64,000 nt of DNA, from NCBI GenBank assembly GCA_030248225.1, contig JASANE010029426.1:29411-93410 (forward strand). Reading direction: 5' to 3'. Under the pieces are notes generated by a model. That model searched no databases. It had not been told where the DNA came from and was given only the letters and a program-made list of their open reading frames with translations. A program made the position numbers and the translations under genes. This document shows, piece after piece, positions 35,972 through 48,300 of the stretch (position 1 is its first letter; every line of letters begins with the position of its first letter). Source of the DNA: Trileptium ribeirensis (Eukaryota > Nematoda > Enoplea > Enoplida > Thoracostomopsidae).

Positions 35972-36511
35972 TGCGGCGTTTACGTTATAAGTTGCCCGTT
36001 ATGTGGAAGTTTTGTCCACGTACAGCCTGCCTAACACCGTTAACGATATAGTGTACAGAACACCCACACTGTATTCTAAGCAATTCTATATAGTGTTTCG
36101 GACACCATCAGCATTTATACATGGTGTCATGTACACCATTAACTTCTAGCTAACTTCGATGAAGGTCTTTTGGGAAGATGTCTTTACGTTTTTTCCGTTG
36201 TTTGGTGTTTATACGATTTAACTTCTGTCCGCGCACTTCCTATGCAAAGATTTCAACGGAATGGTTTATGGGTTACAATCAGTTAGCGTAAATCATTTGA
36301 AATTTAAGTTAGCTAGTTTTCCCGCCTTTTTTAAAATAAGTATTCAAACATAGGGTGCCGAAGACACCATAGTGTAATATACATGGTGTCAGCGATACCA
36401 TGACTTGTGCTGCACTGTATGCCCGTCCGAGTACCATGCACCATGGTGTGGTCATGACCACACGTGGACAAATCTTCCACATGGCGGGCGTTATATAACG
36501 TAAACGCCGCA
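35972..36511. mobile_element. 540-bp MITE, TGCGGCGTT termini, TAA target duplication
   Basis: The left terminus (TGCGGCGTTTACGTTATAAG) and the right terminus (TATAACGTAAACGCCGCA) are inverted copies for about 60 bp; the similarity continues through TGTGGAAGNTTTGTCCACGT. TAA flanks both sides (35969-35971 and 36512-36514). A 3-bp TWA duplication is characteristic of PIF/Harbinger elements, so this is probably a non-autonomous member. No transposase is present. Confidence 0.85.
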
Positions 36512-38423
36512 TAAAGATATGCGAGAGGTCCGACAGCTATGTACTAAAAGGAAAACTCTTTCGTAACGAAAATTTTTGAACTCCTCACGGCGTGGCCCCC
36601 ACTAAATTTATGTACAAGGACCAGTTCTGGCCCTAAGGGATCCCAGCTGCACCACGAGTTTCCTTAGGGTGTGGTGCCCGGACAACCCCGGCTTCCACGA
36701 CTCCCCGGTGATCTATGCGATGACCTAAGGGAACCGCTTAGCTTAGCAGGCTGCCGGCGGTTTAACCAGGGTGTTCGGCCTGGCCCCTATATCGCCCACG
36801 TGTCTAGCGGCATGAAAGTCCCCCGAGGGAGAGTCAACCCTTAAGCCTGCTCACAGGTAATAAGGCTGACTCGCCTTTCCCTCATATTCCACTTAATCCC
36901 CTAAGCGGGGTTCTCTGATCCTAGTATAGCATTGGCAAGATTCCCCGGGGGTGTGTCCCTTGGCGCCATTGTCCCGTTCTAATCCTGGGGTGCTACACGA
37001 CTGACCCTGTAACATAGAAGATGACCACGTGTAAATCCTGAGGGTGGCGTTGACGGGGTATATTCCCGAAATTTGATTACCAATAACTGCTACCTATAAT
37101 AACATTGGGGCACTGAGGCGGAGGCCCCAGTCCCTTGAGTGTCAAGACCCTAACTGTTAGTGTTATATGCCGGGCGGCGAGCTATGCAGAGCGATAGTGA
37201 ACTGGAGCGGTTCGCGGCGGGGCGCTCCTGATAATTCGGGGAATGCGAGAGGTTTCGAGCAAACGGGCGTAGGGTCGTGGTTAGTTTACTCGCTATAACG
37301 TAAAATTTACCTCGCTTCAAAGACTTTAAAAGGTGTTGTTTAAACTACTTTCGACGACTCCTATCGGGATGAGGAAATAATGTAAAAGTCCGAATTGCTT
37401 AGATAAATTAGACACAGTTCAACTAGTTTACTATTGAGTTAAATTTTGTATTATTTGCACACCATAAACACTGCCCAATTGGGGCATATCGCAACTTATG
37501 TACAACGTTTATAACATAACAAAATTATGTCGGGTACTCTACAAGATACTCTAATGTGATCATTAGTTCCCCAAATAAACACGATAAATTTTTAGTCAAC
37601 AGCTGATCAAGTAAAACTCGTCAATTTAATTCTGTTACCCATAAAAATGCTACCCCTGTTTCCAATGAAAAGGTGGCTGTCCTAGGAATCCAGAATATTT
37701 ATCCTTTACGCATTGAAAACCCCAGGTGGGGTGAGATTCCTGAAAACTTTATCGGGCTCTGGTCCGCAGTCGTTTGCATCGCACACTAACCGGAAACAAA
37801 AGAAAACAGCGAACGAATGGGGATTCCGTGTTGCTGCTCGATTTCATACAATTGGGGACAACGAGTGTCACCCGAGGATGCAAACGGCTACGTCCAAAAC
37901 CTTCCGATAACCACCTATGAATTTTGAGTGAAGCTTGTTTAGAAGCAACCTTTGATTATCTCTTCGTATCATAAAATTTTCATATCCCAAATAGTGCGAA
38001 ATCTGACTGATCCGAAATAGTGTGAATTTTGCAGGACCCTAAGTATAGAGATGATCACCGGCCGAAACAGTCACGGGTCGTCGCTTGTTGGGAGGTGATC
38101 TGCACTATTCTTCGAAAGGGAGGGCGGAAGGCAATCCGAACCCCGTGACCTGCCGAAGCGACACGCCAGGGGTAGCAGAGGTCTTCTATCAAGGACCGGA
38201 GTTCCCATGGCTTCCCGCTACCGTAGCTGCACGACTTGGGGTGCCTGGGTTCTTTCCCCTTTTGGTGAAGATGAGCACACCCCCAAAATTTATAGAGACA
38301 CTGCGGGGTATCCCACGGGAACCGCCACCAGCCCGAAACCGCGACGGTGATCGCGACTGTCTGCGCACCCCTAGAAATTTGCTCCTGAAAGGTATCTTAA
38401 GAACGAAGTCACCTACTGCGGAG

Positions 38424-38535
38424 TAGAAATTTTTATTACTATCGCGTAGAACAGAAATTTTCGTCACTAAATTTGTGCCTTAACCTAGAAATTTTAATCA
38501 CTGCCATTTGCCTTAATGTAAAAATCTTGATCACT
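38424..38535. repeat. Degenerate minisatellite, TAGAAATTTT-A-TCACT units
   Basis: Four related words follow each other: TAGAAATTTTTATTACT, CAGAAATTTTCGTCACT, TAGAAATTTTAATCACT and TAAAAATCTTGATCACT. They are spaced roughly 30-40 bases apart. Confidence 0.75.
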
Positions 38536-39251
38536 CCTCGGACCTGTGAGAAAAAGAAAAAAACGTCCGAGGAGCGGGGAACCAGTCGATATATGCGTGA
38601 ATATGAATTTTGAACAATTTCGCCTAGTCCTGAGAAATTTTTACGGGCCCGGTCCCTACGGGCGCTCGGAGCATCCTTCCGACGCTCCAGCGTCCGCAGA
38701 TTACGACCCTTTGCAAGATCGAAACCTGCGTCAAAACCAGGGGAGGCTCTCCACCGTGGGGGCACGGCGAGAAACCACCCCTAGTATACCTAAATATAGA
38801 CGGAAAACGCGAGCACAAAACAAATAAACTTTTGAAAAAGAGAAAGGCGACAACCGCCAAACTTAGGGCAAAATTTATCGACTGGTCCCGATCGGGGAAT
38901 CCGGCAGTCTCTTTTATACCTAACTTAAACCCCCCTTCTATTGGTATCGTCTAGGCCCTTAACCAGATGGCTCGTTTCAAATTCAAACTTTTAAAACAAC
39001 GAGCACAACCAGCACAGAAATATATATATATATCGGCGTACAACCACTGGCAAATAAAACGACAACTTGGCAAGAAACGAAATAAGCCGCCGTAGGCATA
39101 ACCGCCATATTGGCAACACTGTCGCGATAAATACATTGTTAAGCCCCCTGGTCACTGATAGCTATACAGCCCTGTTGGCACACATATCGGACAACAGCGT
39201 AAACAACCTAAACCGCGCGCTGGCCGGCGCGAGGCTTATAAATTTGAAAAA

Positions 39252-39272
39252 TATAAAAGCGCTTCAGGCGCT
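39252..39272 (+). promoter_or_regulatory. TATAAAAG box followed by a 5-bp hairpin (possible)
   Basis: TATAAAAG (39252-39259) overlaps the start of an AGCGC/GCGCT inverted repeat (39258-39272). It lies inside the GC-rich repeat mosaic. It might be the core promoter of a decayed LTR, but no transcript evidence or LTR border was found. Confidence 0.25.
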
Positions 39273-40639
39273 GTAAATGAACTAGGTTTTATATATATTT
39301 TATTCATATTTCGGGAACAAAAAGGGGTAGGCGGCCGGGGGCGGGATCGTATCCATGCCCTGGCTGGTCGCCTACCTAGGACAAACTTAAATTTAATGTA
39401 AGTACCCAAGGAGGCGCGTAAAAGGCAGATCAATGCGTGCACGATAGGAAAATTTTAGGTCCCACCTGAGTTATGGGGGTCCCGTGAAGATCTGTTGGGG
39501 CGGACGGCCCCAGTTTTCAATAAAATAGTTAGTATCGGATCCAATTGAGGTATAGGGCTCCAAAAATTGGGGAGTTTTGGTTTGAGACGTAGTAATTTAG
39601 GCCCTAAAGTTTGAGAGTTTAAACGTTGGATTAGGAGTCCCTAAGTGCTTACGGGTTGGGATTAAGTTGACCAGAATAAGTGATGTTTAATCCTTATCAG
39701 GCCCTAATGATAGTTTAATGTCCTACCTTTGGTTTGAATTACGAAAAACCCCCAAAATTCGAAATTTCTTATGCCCATTGAAAAATGAAACTTTTCGCAT
39801 TCGGTGAATTTTTATTTCTTGTTTCGTGCATTCAATTTATCACGCAATATATGCATATCACAACTACTTCAGTGTCCTGTGTGTCAGGATAGGTCCCCGA
39901 GATCAGAATTTAAAAGAAAACCCCCGTTCAATGATGAAGATCCTGCACTTTACCTCGGCCCATCCCGACACACAGGGGCATATACAATTCACATTTTCAC
40001 AACTTAGCGGCAAATATGGATGCAATTTATATAAGCTTTAGTCAGGAATGCGCACCGGAATCGGCTCTAGGGCACCTAATCAATAAAGCTGTTGAGTCGA
40101 TTGGTGATAGAAACGTGAAGTCCTCCCCCTTGTCCCGGGCCGATTCGACTACGCATCCGTCCCGCGTTACACTACACATCGATTATACAATAGTACAGCA
40201 ATATTATTTGTAATTCGATAGCAATCCGGGGATCGATCGGATACCCCAACCATGAGAATTTAGTTCGATTTTAGGTGCGAAATCACCCCGCGCACCTCGG
40301 GCTGGTGGAGCGTGATTACACATTTATAACACAAGTATAGTATTCATTTTATTCAATACAATTATCAATAATGCATCAATAGATCTCTGGATCACGCTCT
40401 ACCGGTATCCGACCGCCCTTTATCCACTAAATTTTGAGGCCCTTATGGCCTAATTTTGAATATTTAAGGTTCGGCAAAAACTCGGGCTGTTACATAGGGA
40501 TATTTAAAGGAATCTTATAAATAAGTAATAATAAGTAATATTGTAATTCACTTTATTTAAGTTAGAGAAATACTTAGCTAGTTTTATATTATATATAACA
40601 TAAACATATGTATTTACGTTATATTACATAATATATACT

Positions 40640-41175
40640 ACGCCCAGGACGACAGGGAATACCAGGACGGTGTGGGGGCTGAATTTGTTGAAAAGAAAAA
40701 AAAATGGTGGTGAAAAAGGCACCAGCCCCAACACTGCGAGTCATTTCCAATCACCCTTTGATCTCCTGAGACTGAAACTCCTCTACTTCCTCGATCTTTT
40801 CGCCATACAACAGGAAATTCGAGCGATCCGTGCGGTTCTTGTCAATAAATGTCACCTTGTCTTCTTTGAGTTGAGCATAATCCCTCTGGGCTCACTGGAG
40901 TTCTTCACATTTGAGAGCATGGTCAGCAGCTCATCCTTAGATCTGGCTAGAAGAGTGGTATCGGCAGCATACCTGAGGTTGCATCGCATAGTTCCACCAA
41001 TCGTAATACCTTGTCCACTTTCTCTCAGTGCTGTCCTTGTAATATTTTCCGCGTAGATGTTGTCAAGCGATTGCGAGACAATGCATCCCTGTCTGACACT
41101 TCTGCCGATGCTAAACCGCTTCGTTAGTCCACAGCTTGTTCTGACAGCTGCTTCCTGATTCCGATACAGAAATCC
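40640..41175 (-). pseudogene. RTE-type LINE reverse transcriptase fragment, inactivated
   Basis: The minus strand reads LYRNQEAAVRTSCGLTKRFS, then RSVRQGCIVS and IYAENIT, then NLRYAADTTLLARSKDELLT and SEPRGIMLNSKK. After a frame change it continues FIDKNRTDRSNFLLYGEKIE and EVEEF. This is the reverse-transcriptase palm and following segment of an RTE/BovB-like LINE. The catalytic box, normally YADD, is YAAD (codons at 40971-40960), which removes an essential aspartate. There is a frameshift near 40860, and the N-terminal endonuclease and the 3' end are missing. It is a dead fragment. Confidence 0.88.
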
Positions 41176-41225
41176 TGCATAATTAGCATTAATTACTTAA
41201 ATGAGCTAACATGTGTTAGCGTCGT
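41176..41225. repeat. ATAATTAGCATTAATT segment, repeated at 43757
   Basis: GCATAATTAGCATTAATTAC and the following AGCTAACATGTGTTAGC are matched at 43757-43810 by GTATAATTAGCATTAATTGC and AGCTAACATGTAGTTAG. The first copy abuts the RTE fragment, so this may be part of that or another dispersed family. Confidence 0.65.
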
Positions 41226-41666
41226 TTCTGTCGTTTTCTTTTAGTCTCGTGTAGTCTCAGCTTGAATCTGGAGACCTCTGGAGTGAAAACGGGTCAGATC
41301 ATTACACTTTTTTATCACGGCGACTTCAATTGTACTGTCTAAGTTTGATTCCCATATATAATTATAACGACTGAAACGACTCATTAATTTTCTTTTTATT
41401 GTTTACTATTGTGTTTACGGTTACCTATCTAGTTTTCGAACGTCACGGATTTGAATTTATATTACGGAGCGTTGGTTATGCAATATGTTTTTGACTTAGT
41501 AGTTCTAGATATTTACCAGCTTACTTCTGTGTTGATAACTAGTGAATAATTACGGAAATTTCTTGGTTTCCAAAAGCTTTTTGGTGGATCGTGGTGTAAG
41601 CGAGTATTGACTTAACCACCTTGATAAAAATTAACGTTGAGTCACCAAAATTACTACACAAATACG

Positions 41667-42456
41667 TAGGGAACGACCGAATACCTAATTTCACCAAATA
41701 CCGAATATTCGCCCCTACTATGCGGCCGAATATCGAATAGCTGTTCGGTACACCTATGTATGATGAGAAATCTATAAATCTATAACTCTATAAATCCACC
41801 ACTGTATGTACGTGCACCATGCAGCAGGTCGTTTTATGTTGTGTTGCTGAGTCAGCGATAGTTTTGTTCGATGAATTTTTTTGCTTTGTGCTCTCGTTTG
41901 CTAGGTTGAAGTTATAATTTTGTTTTTTATTGATTTTTTTAACTTCATTATCTGGAGAACGGCGATAATTGGTGCGTGAAGTCATATTGTTAAAAAAAGA
42001 ACGGCTCAGTGCGTGGTGTTCGGTGGCGGTAGACTTAGGGTTAGGCTTATGTAGGTATGTAGAACGGCATAGCATGATGTGTCACTTCACATTCACGATG
42101 TGTCAAAGAAAACGAACAAATCCTTCTGCATTTAGACCACAAAGTATTAATTTCGCGACTATTATGGCAGCGAGATAGTGCACGGCTGATGAAAAACATA
42201 ACTGTGGTGATCAGAACATTCGATACGGCTGCGAACTGAATTGATGAGTCTCAAACACATCTTGTTTTACCAAAGTTGCAACACGTTGGACGTATTTAGC
42301 GGTTTGCAGCATAATTATCAGGACTCCGGCCTTAAAATGAAGATATCTGGTGGGCAGATTTTGACTCTATTTTTCAACTAACAGCGGCCATTCAAATATT
42401 CGGTATTCGGCCGAATATTGCCAACTAATATCGGCCGAATATTCGGTCGTTCCCTA
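41667..42456. mobile_element. 790-bp hAT-like MITE with perfect 8-bp target duplication
   Basis: The ends TAGGGAACGACCGAATA and TATTCGGTCGTTCCCTA are exact inverted copies. CAAATACG lies directly before (41659-41666) and directly after (42457-42464) the element. An 8-bp duplication and TIRs starting YAGGG are the hallmark of hAT transposons. Sub-terminal CGAATATTCGGCCGAATAT words occur on both sides. The interior has no recognisable transposase, so it is non-autonomous. A 95-codon minus-strand frame (42075-41788) is Asn/Lys-rich and probably meaningless. Confidence 0.92.
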
Positions 42457-42619
42457 CAAATACGTATTTATCACTTTACCAACTTATCTTATTCGCATTA
42501 TTTTCCCAAGTAAGACCCTGAGTCAGCACGACCGTAACACAGTTATAACCTTTACTGGAAATAACACGCGCATAGCTCATCGGTCCGGGAGAGGGAACGT
42601 TAACATACGGAATTATTAG

Positions 42620-42965
42620 CTTAAGTCTAAGAAAAGGGATAAGGTAATTAAATAAACGTACGAGTACAACCGTCCCGCGACTATGTACGAACCACAAGGG
42701 AAAGTAATAGATATCAGTTACTCAGGATCCATCAATGATCCGTCTGGATACTGGTGGCTCTAAAGGAAACTAAATAGTGTAAATCTAAGGTAGAGCATAA
42801 GATACTTAAATAAACGTGCGGGTCCAACCGTCCGGCGACCTCGTACAAACTTCATAAGAAGAAACTATAAGGAATTACGAGTGTAAATCTAAGGAAGTGG
42901 TTAAGACACTTACATAAACGTGCGGGTCCAACCGTACGGCGACCTCGTACAAACCTCACAAGAGG
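42620..42965. repeat. Three tandem-like copies of an 80-bp segment
   Basis: AAATAAACGTACGAGTACAA (about 42651), AAATAAACGTGCGGGTCCAA (about 42811) and ACATAAACGTGCGGGTCCAA (about 42913) each precede a CCGTNC-GCGAC-T-GTAC block. The last two copies are about 102 bp apart and nearly identical; the first is more diverged. Confidence 0.85.
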
Positions 42966-43756
42966 ACTTGCTTAATACATACCCTAATCGCAAGTATCAG
43001 ATAACCTACTCAGAATAATAGTGTGCTCACTTTTGAGTCTGACAAAAATATTCAGTGCAAGGTCTATTCAACGAAAACAAAGGTCAACAAAGCTGGACCT
43101 AAGCTAACGCGCAACGGGTTTACAATCACTACGTGTTAAACATAGTCGGAGTTTACGAAACATGGTTGGCAAAAATCACTCGTGCTCAAGGCAGCTAAAA
43201 ATTCGTAGACCTAAAGATAAGTGGCTTAATAGTGGCATTACGGGAATTGAATCGGTATACTCTCAGTTATTGTGTATCCTACTAACTTTGAATAAAAATT
43301 CTAACTTCGGCTCTTTTGTTTCTTATCGGAACTGAATAGCGAGCAACACGAGTAATCACGCTGCAGCGCCATAAGGAATCAAAGTATGCTGACCTAAGTA
43401 AATGTGCGCAAACAAGGAACAATAAATAATCCCCACCGGCATGCTAATGGCTACGCGTACGGACCACACATCTGCGAGTGACGAATCCTGTCCCCTTTTA
43501 ATAATCCGATAGCCGCCATAATAAAACATAGTCCTCCCATACCCCCATTCAAACAATAAAAATATAACACCAGGCTAAAAAGTGTCAGGGGTCCGCTAGG
43601 CTACCAGGGGGATTCCTGGTTCATACCCTCCCAAAATCCTAAAATTTCCCTAAAACCCGGGGCTTTTCATTTTTCATCTGTTATACCCCTCCCTGTCTTC
43701 TACGTACTTGTTTTGTTTTCGCTTGTTTTCACCTTGTTTTCCTTTCTTTTCATGCT
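42966..43756. other. Non-coding
   Basis: Nothing was recognised. It includes C-rich stretches near 43600-43700 with no coding signal. Confidence 0.4.
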
Positions 43757-43810
43757 AATTTGTATAATTAGCATTAATTGCTTCAACCAGCTAACATGTA
43801 GTTAGTTGTT
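43757..43810. repeat. Second copy of the ATAATTAGCATTAATT segment
   Basis: See the matching segment at 41176-41225. No LINE sequence adjoins this copy. Confidence 0.6.
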
Positions 43811-43989
43811 GTTTCCTGACAAAAACATTCTTTAAAAAGACTTGTTGATCAGCCTGCCACGACCATTATCCACAATGCTGAAACTCCATGTGGACTTCTC
43901 TTGTTTCGCTCAATTGCTATACACAATCATCCACGCCCGTATAATCAGAAACTATAGCTTTTTCACAAGATTACCTTCGGCGCCGGAAA

Positions 43990-45230
43990 TTGGGTCCAAA
44001 GGGTGTTAAATGTGCCTATGTGACCCGACCTATACGAAAACGGTCTTTTCTCCACAGCCAATGAAAATATTCAAGTTTTCTAACGCTTTTTTGTAGAAAG
44101 TGTAGAGTGAGAGGAGCTCTATATAGATGCACATTACGGATAATTGCAGCAGTTAACTAAGTTATAGGATTCGGCAAATCTGAAGCTCCTCCAAAACTCG
44201 AGATCGCGGCCCTGGAGAGGAGCGCACACGACGGGATCAATCAAGTTGGAAGTTCGATTTTTTCAGAAATCTCGGTTAATTCATACATAAATATAGATTG
44301 AAGTCTAATTAAATGTGTATTAGCAGCATAAAAATGAAAATTAAAGGGAAAATGCAAAATATCGAAGGGTAAAATTTCTCCATCATGTTGTCAGGAGCAG
44401 CACCCATTGGAACTCCGTTTTGAAATGAATCCAATAGGCCCGAAATATATGAAAACGGTCATAATCCCCATATTGAATGAAAATATGGTGGTCTTCGTAG
44501 GCTCGTTTTGTAAAGTGAGATACGCTTTATGTAGCAGCATATAATGCGTTATTGTGGATATGCTGTGTTATTGCTTATGTACTAGGCTTTAGCAAGAATG
44601 GGTTCAACGTGAGCCCAAGAGATTCGAAATGCACGAAAACGACCATATTTTCATAAACAAAGTGTGGTAGTTACCTATTGTGCAAGATTAGGTAAAATGG
44701 GATTTTAAATGCGCTTAAGAAACGCGAAATACTCGAAAACGGCCATATCTCTATAATCAATGAAAGTATGAACTATCTTGGGATCGTTTTGTAGAGCCAT
44801 GAAAGTACTGTGCAGCAGCATGCGACGCGGTATTGCAGCGGTACCTATGCTGTAGAATTAAATAAAAATGGGTTCATCTGACTTAAAATAAACGAAACGG
44901 CCATAAGTCCTTAACAAATGGATACATAGAGATGATGTGCTCATTTTGCATAGCAGTTAAAACTTTTAGTATCTGCACATCATATGTTGTTGTGGTGGTC
45001 ACATTATGTTCTACGTCTTTTCACCCTAGCGTCTAAAATGGGTTTCTGAGACTAAGTGTTCCAAAAAGCTCGTATCACTACAATCGTTGAAAGAATATAT
45101 ATACGTGAGCGAGGCTCTTGTACAGCGAATTAAACACCGTATAGCTGTATGTGTCACTAGAACTGTTGATTGCATAGCTACATAGAAACGTTCCAGCCAT
45201 CATGCGTTTGGTAACAGTTCCGTGTATGTT
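43990..45230. repeat. Ancient, strongly diverged tandem repeat
   Basis: The phrase CGAAA(A)CGGCCATA, followed by TCAATGAAA, recurs with substitutions at about 44036, 44450, 44635, 44736, 44891 and 45063. Each is followed at similar distance by CGTTTTGTAGA-like and GCAGCAT words. Spacing is irregular (100-415 bp), so units have been lost or fused. It ends about 160 bp before the PITHD1 start. Confidence 0.65.
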
Positions 45231-45388
45231 TTTATGTCACGAAATGTGCTGGGCGGAATAATAACTAATTAAATTTTATATACTGACATTGTCAGAATTC
45301 AGAAACTTGTCCTCTAGAAATCCAAGGCTTTATAGTGAACTTTTAGTTGTATTCATACATCATCGCAGTTTATTACATAGCAAATAGC

Positions 45389-48300
45389 ATGTCATGTGGC
45401 CGCGAAGCCCACGAACACGAAGATCATGACCATGAGGATTTAGAACGTGGGACGCAGTATAGCTTATATTTAAAGATTAACCTCGATTTGGTGGAATGTC
45501 TCAATGAAGCTGAATTTGGATCCGGAAAAAATGTGTTCAAGGTAAGAGTTGTTTATATTCTATTTTGAAACTGTTATATGGCTTGTCTTATCGCGAAGGT
45601 GGTTAATTCTGAGTATCGACACCGCCTTTATATAACCATCAAATTTAAAAAGGTCTAATATCAGCCATCTTGCTTGAATATTTCAGGATATATATACCAG
45701 CTTATTGTGCATTTAGTGGCTCACAAAGTTTTCTATATAGGATAATTTGCTCTACAAACTGAGACCAAAACACTCATATTGCTCGAGCGGTTCCATTTCT
45801 ATTCGATAACTCGTTTTTACCCAATCATGCAGCGTTAACAATGAAAATAGTGTTGCATATGCATATTTAGTGCAATAATACAAAATGATACCAATAACAC
45901 CCATATATTGCTAGAGTCATAAACAGATGTAAATCTGTTTCTTTTGACTGTACCAAAACCCTCAATTGATGACCATGTTTAACGCATGATTGGTTGGGTT
46001 ATTGAAAAGTGACGGGCAAATTTCTCAAGTAACGGTAAACTATGAAAATAATTCTTTTATCTGTCTGTGTGACGCATAACTCATCACTGGAATCAGATTT
46101 TTGTAATTTCTTATGCGGCGTGTAATAGAATCCATGTGTGCATTTGGTTTTCCAATTTACTAACTGTCTAGACTCTCAGAAATTGCACACCAGATAGAGC
46201 ATTTTAAGTTATAATTCTTCTCCTAGGTATCGGATCAGAAAAATAGACGTCACCATACAGAATCCACTTCTTCAGAGGTACAGCTTTGTTATATATAAGT
46301 TTTCGAATGCCAGCGGTTTTCTACCTATAAACCAACGGTTCATTAATTACCCAGAAAAGTGAGATTTTCAAAATGTTAAGTAACATACTTGTCTGCTTTT
46401 TGGGGTGAACGGTTGGCCTTTGTTTATATTTATACAGTTAAATACGTTGCATTTGTTGTTTCAAACATTTACTTGTAGTGTTCTTACCGTTGTATGACGC
46501 TGAGGGTTACTGAAATGGAAATAATTTGTTAAAAGTTGTCAAATTTTTGGCACGATTTAAATAATGTAGATATATATATACGTTGAGCAATAGATTTGGT
46601 CTAAAGGTTTTTGAGGTTGCTGAATCCTGAAAAACATGATGAAAGCGTTTATAAATTCGCAATATGCATCCAATGCGGTAATTTAAGGTACTATAGGACA
46701 AAAATGACTCTTGCACGTACAATATTTCAAATGTCAATTTCTAGTCTTCTTATTCATTGTAAAAAGAAATACTACTCCCTGTGGTGTTGGTATGTTCAGA
46801 GAGCGGTCATAACGTTCGTTTAATGCAGATATATTGTTGCATTTCTTCACACAGGTTTGTGTTTTATTTGAATTGTTTAGCCCTGGGATGAGCGATTGGA
46901 CAGAAACAAGTTCGTTGCCAGCGACAGCGATGAACAACTCATTTTCAACGTTCCATTCACGGGTCTTGTCAAGCTCAAAGGCATCGTTGTTATTGGGGGT
47001 GAAGGTGGAAGCAGTCCTCGCTCAATGAAGTTATTCAAAAATAATCCTGGGGTATGTTTAACATTTTTGAGTGAAGGTTTTTGAAATATCGTTACAAAAT
47101 TTCATTTGACTTCACATAGAAGAACCAAAAATTCATATCCTAATATTAATTCATAAATATACCATTAGAAATACATTTTATTTTTTGTGATATCGTTCCC
47201 ATTTTTGTCATTAAATTAATTTATTGATCATTTTTATAACCATGGCGATACCGACTTTAATTTGTGATGCAATGTGAAAAATTCTAGGAGCTCGGAGTGA
47301 GTGCGATCGATTTCAGTATGGATGGTTATTAGTTTGATTTTTTCGTTCTTTTATCTTATAACAAGTGTGTATTAGGTTAACAGGCGAGCTGAACACGACT
47401 ACATTGCAATCTAAAAACCAATTTGGTTATTTTATAGCTTTTCAGTTTTGTCAAATCTTTTTGTCCACGAACTCGGTTTCTAAAATGTAGGCTGCCTTCA
47501 TTTATTTCTTTATGTATTGTGTGCAGGGCATCAAGAATGGTGTATATATTACCTTAACTTAAGGATGGTATATATATATTATGGCCTATATTGTTTTAAC
47601 CCAATTGCATTCAGATACGGGTATTAATTTACGCACGCTAGCATCCAGCTCATTCAGATACTTCTATGGTGCTTGTTATAACAACATCAGTCTACTTAGA
47701 GCTTCTACTCCGTATTTTGAAGGACTGTGTATTTGATATTTTATGTAGAAATTTCGGTATGCTGCATAAGATAGTTAGTTTATATAGGGATTAGCACGAA
47801 TATCTCACCATCTCAGTGGTTTTAAGTGGGTTTACGTTTCAATGACAACATATAGATGAAACCACGCTTGACCCTTTGCATACTATTTTGCGAGATGCCA
47901 GTTAATAAGATGTATTGATCACCATGGCGATTAGCCTAATGCTGGATTCGTATTTCAAGGTTAACTGTCCCAGTGCTATATTGCCAGCAAAACTGGTCGC
48001 AATAATTATGTGCTATTATTGTTATAATATGCAGATGTATCAAGTACGAAATTGTCGACATTAAGGATGTTTAGTGGGATTCATTATAGAGCCGTTTAAG
48101 TATAAAATTTGTTCACTTGAAAACTTAACCGAAGTGTTTTATGTTGAACTAGTTTCTCAATGATGAGTCCCCACATTTTTAAGTCAGGTCTGTCGGCTTA
48201 CACAATGATTGCTTACGCATGACCTTACTTGATGTTCAGGCTTCACGATTGAGCCATTTAGATAAAATGTTATGTAATTTAGAAAGATTTTGTAAAGTTT

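Larger units (their letters stand above)
36540..40420. repeat. Relatively GC-rich mosaic of unclassified, decayed repeats
   Basis: Base composition rises sharply here compared with the AT-rich flanks. No intact reading frame, LTR pair or rRNA/tRNA gene was recognised. The phrase AGGACCAGTTCTGGCCCTAA at 36617-36636 recurs at about 55259, so part of the block belongs to a dispersed family. Open frames such as 38085-38426 start at non-ATG codons and have no domain. Decayed retroelement sequence is the simplest reading. Confidence 0.5.

Noticed and set aside
40670..41056. Plus-strand 128-codon open frame
   Set aside because: It is the antisense shadow of the RTE reverse-transcriptase pseudogene.
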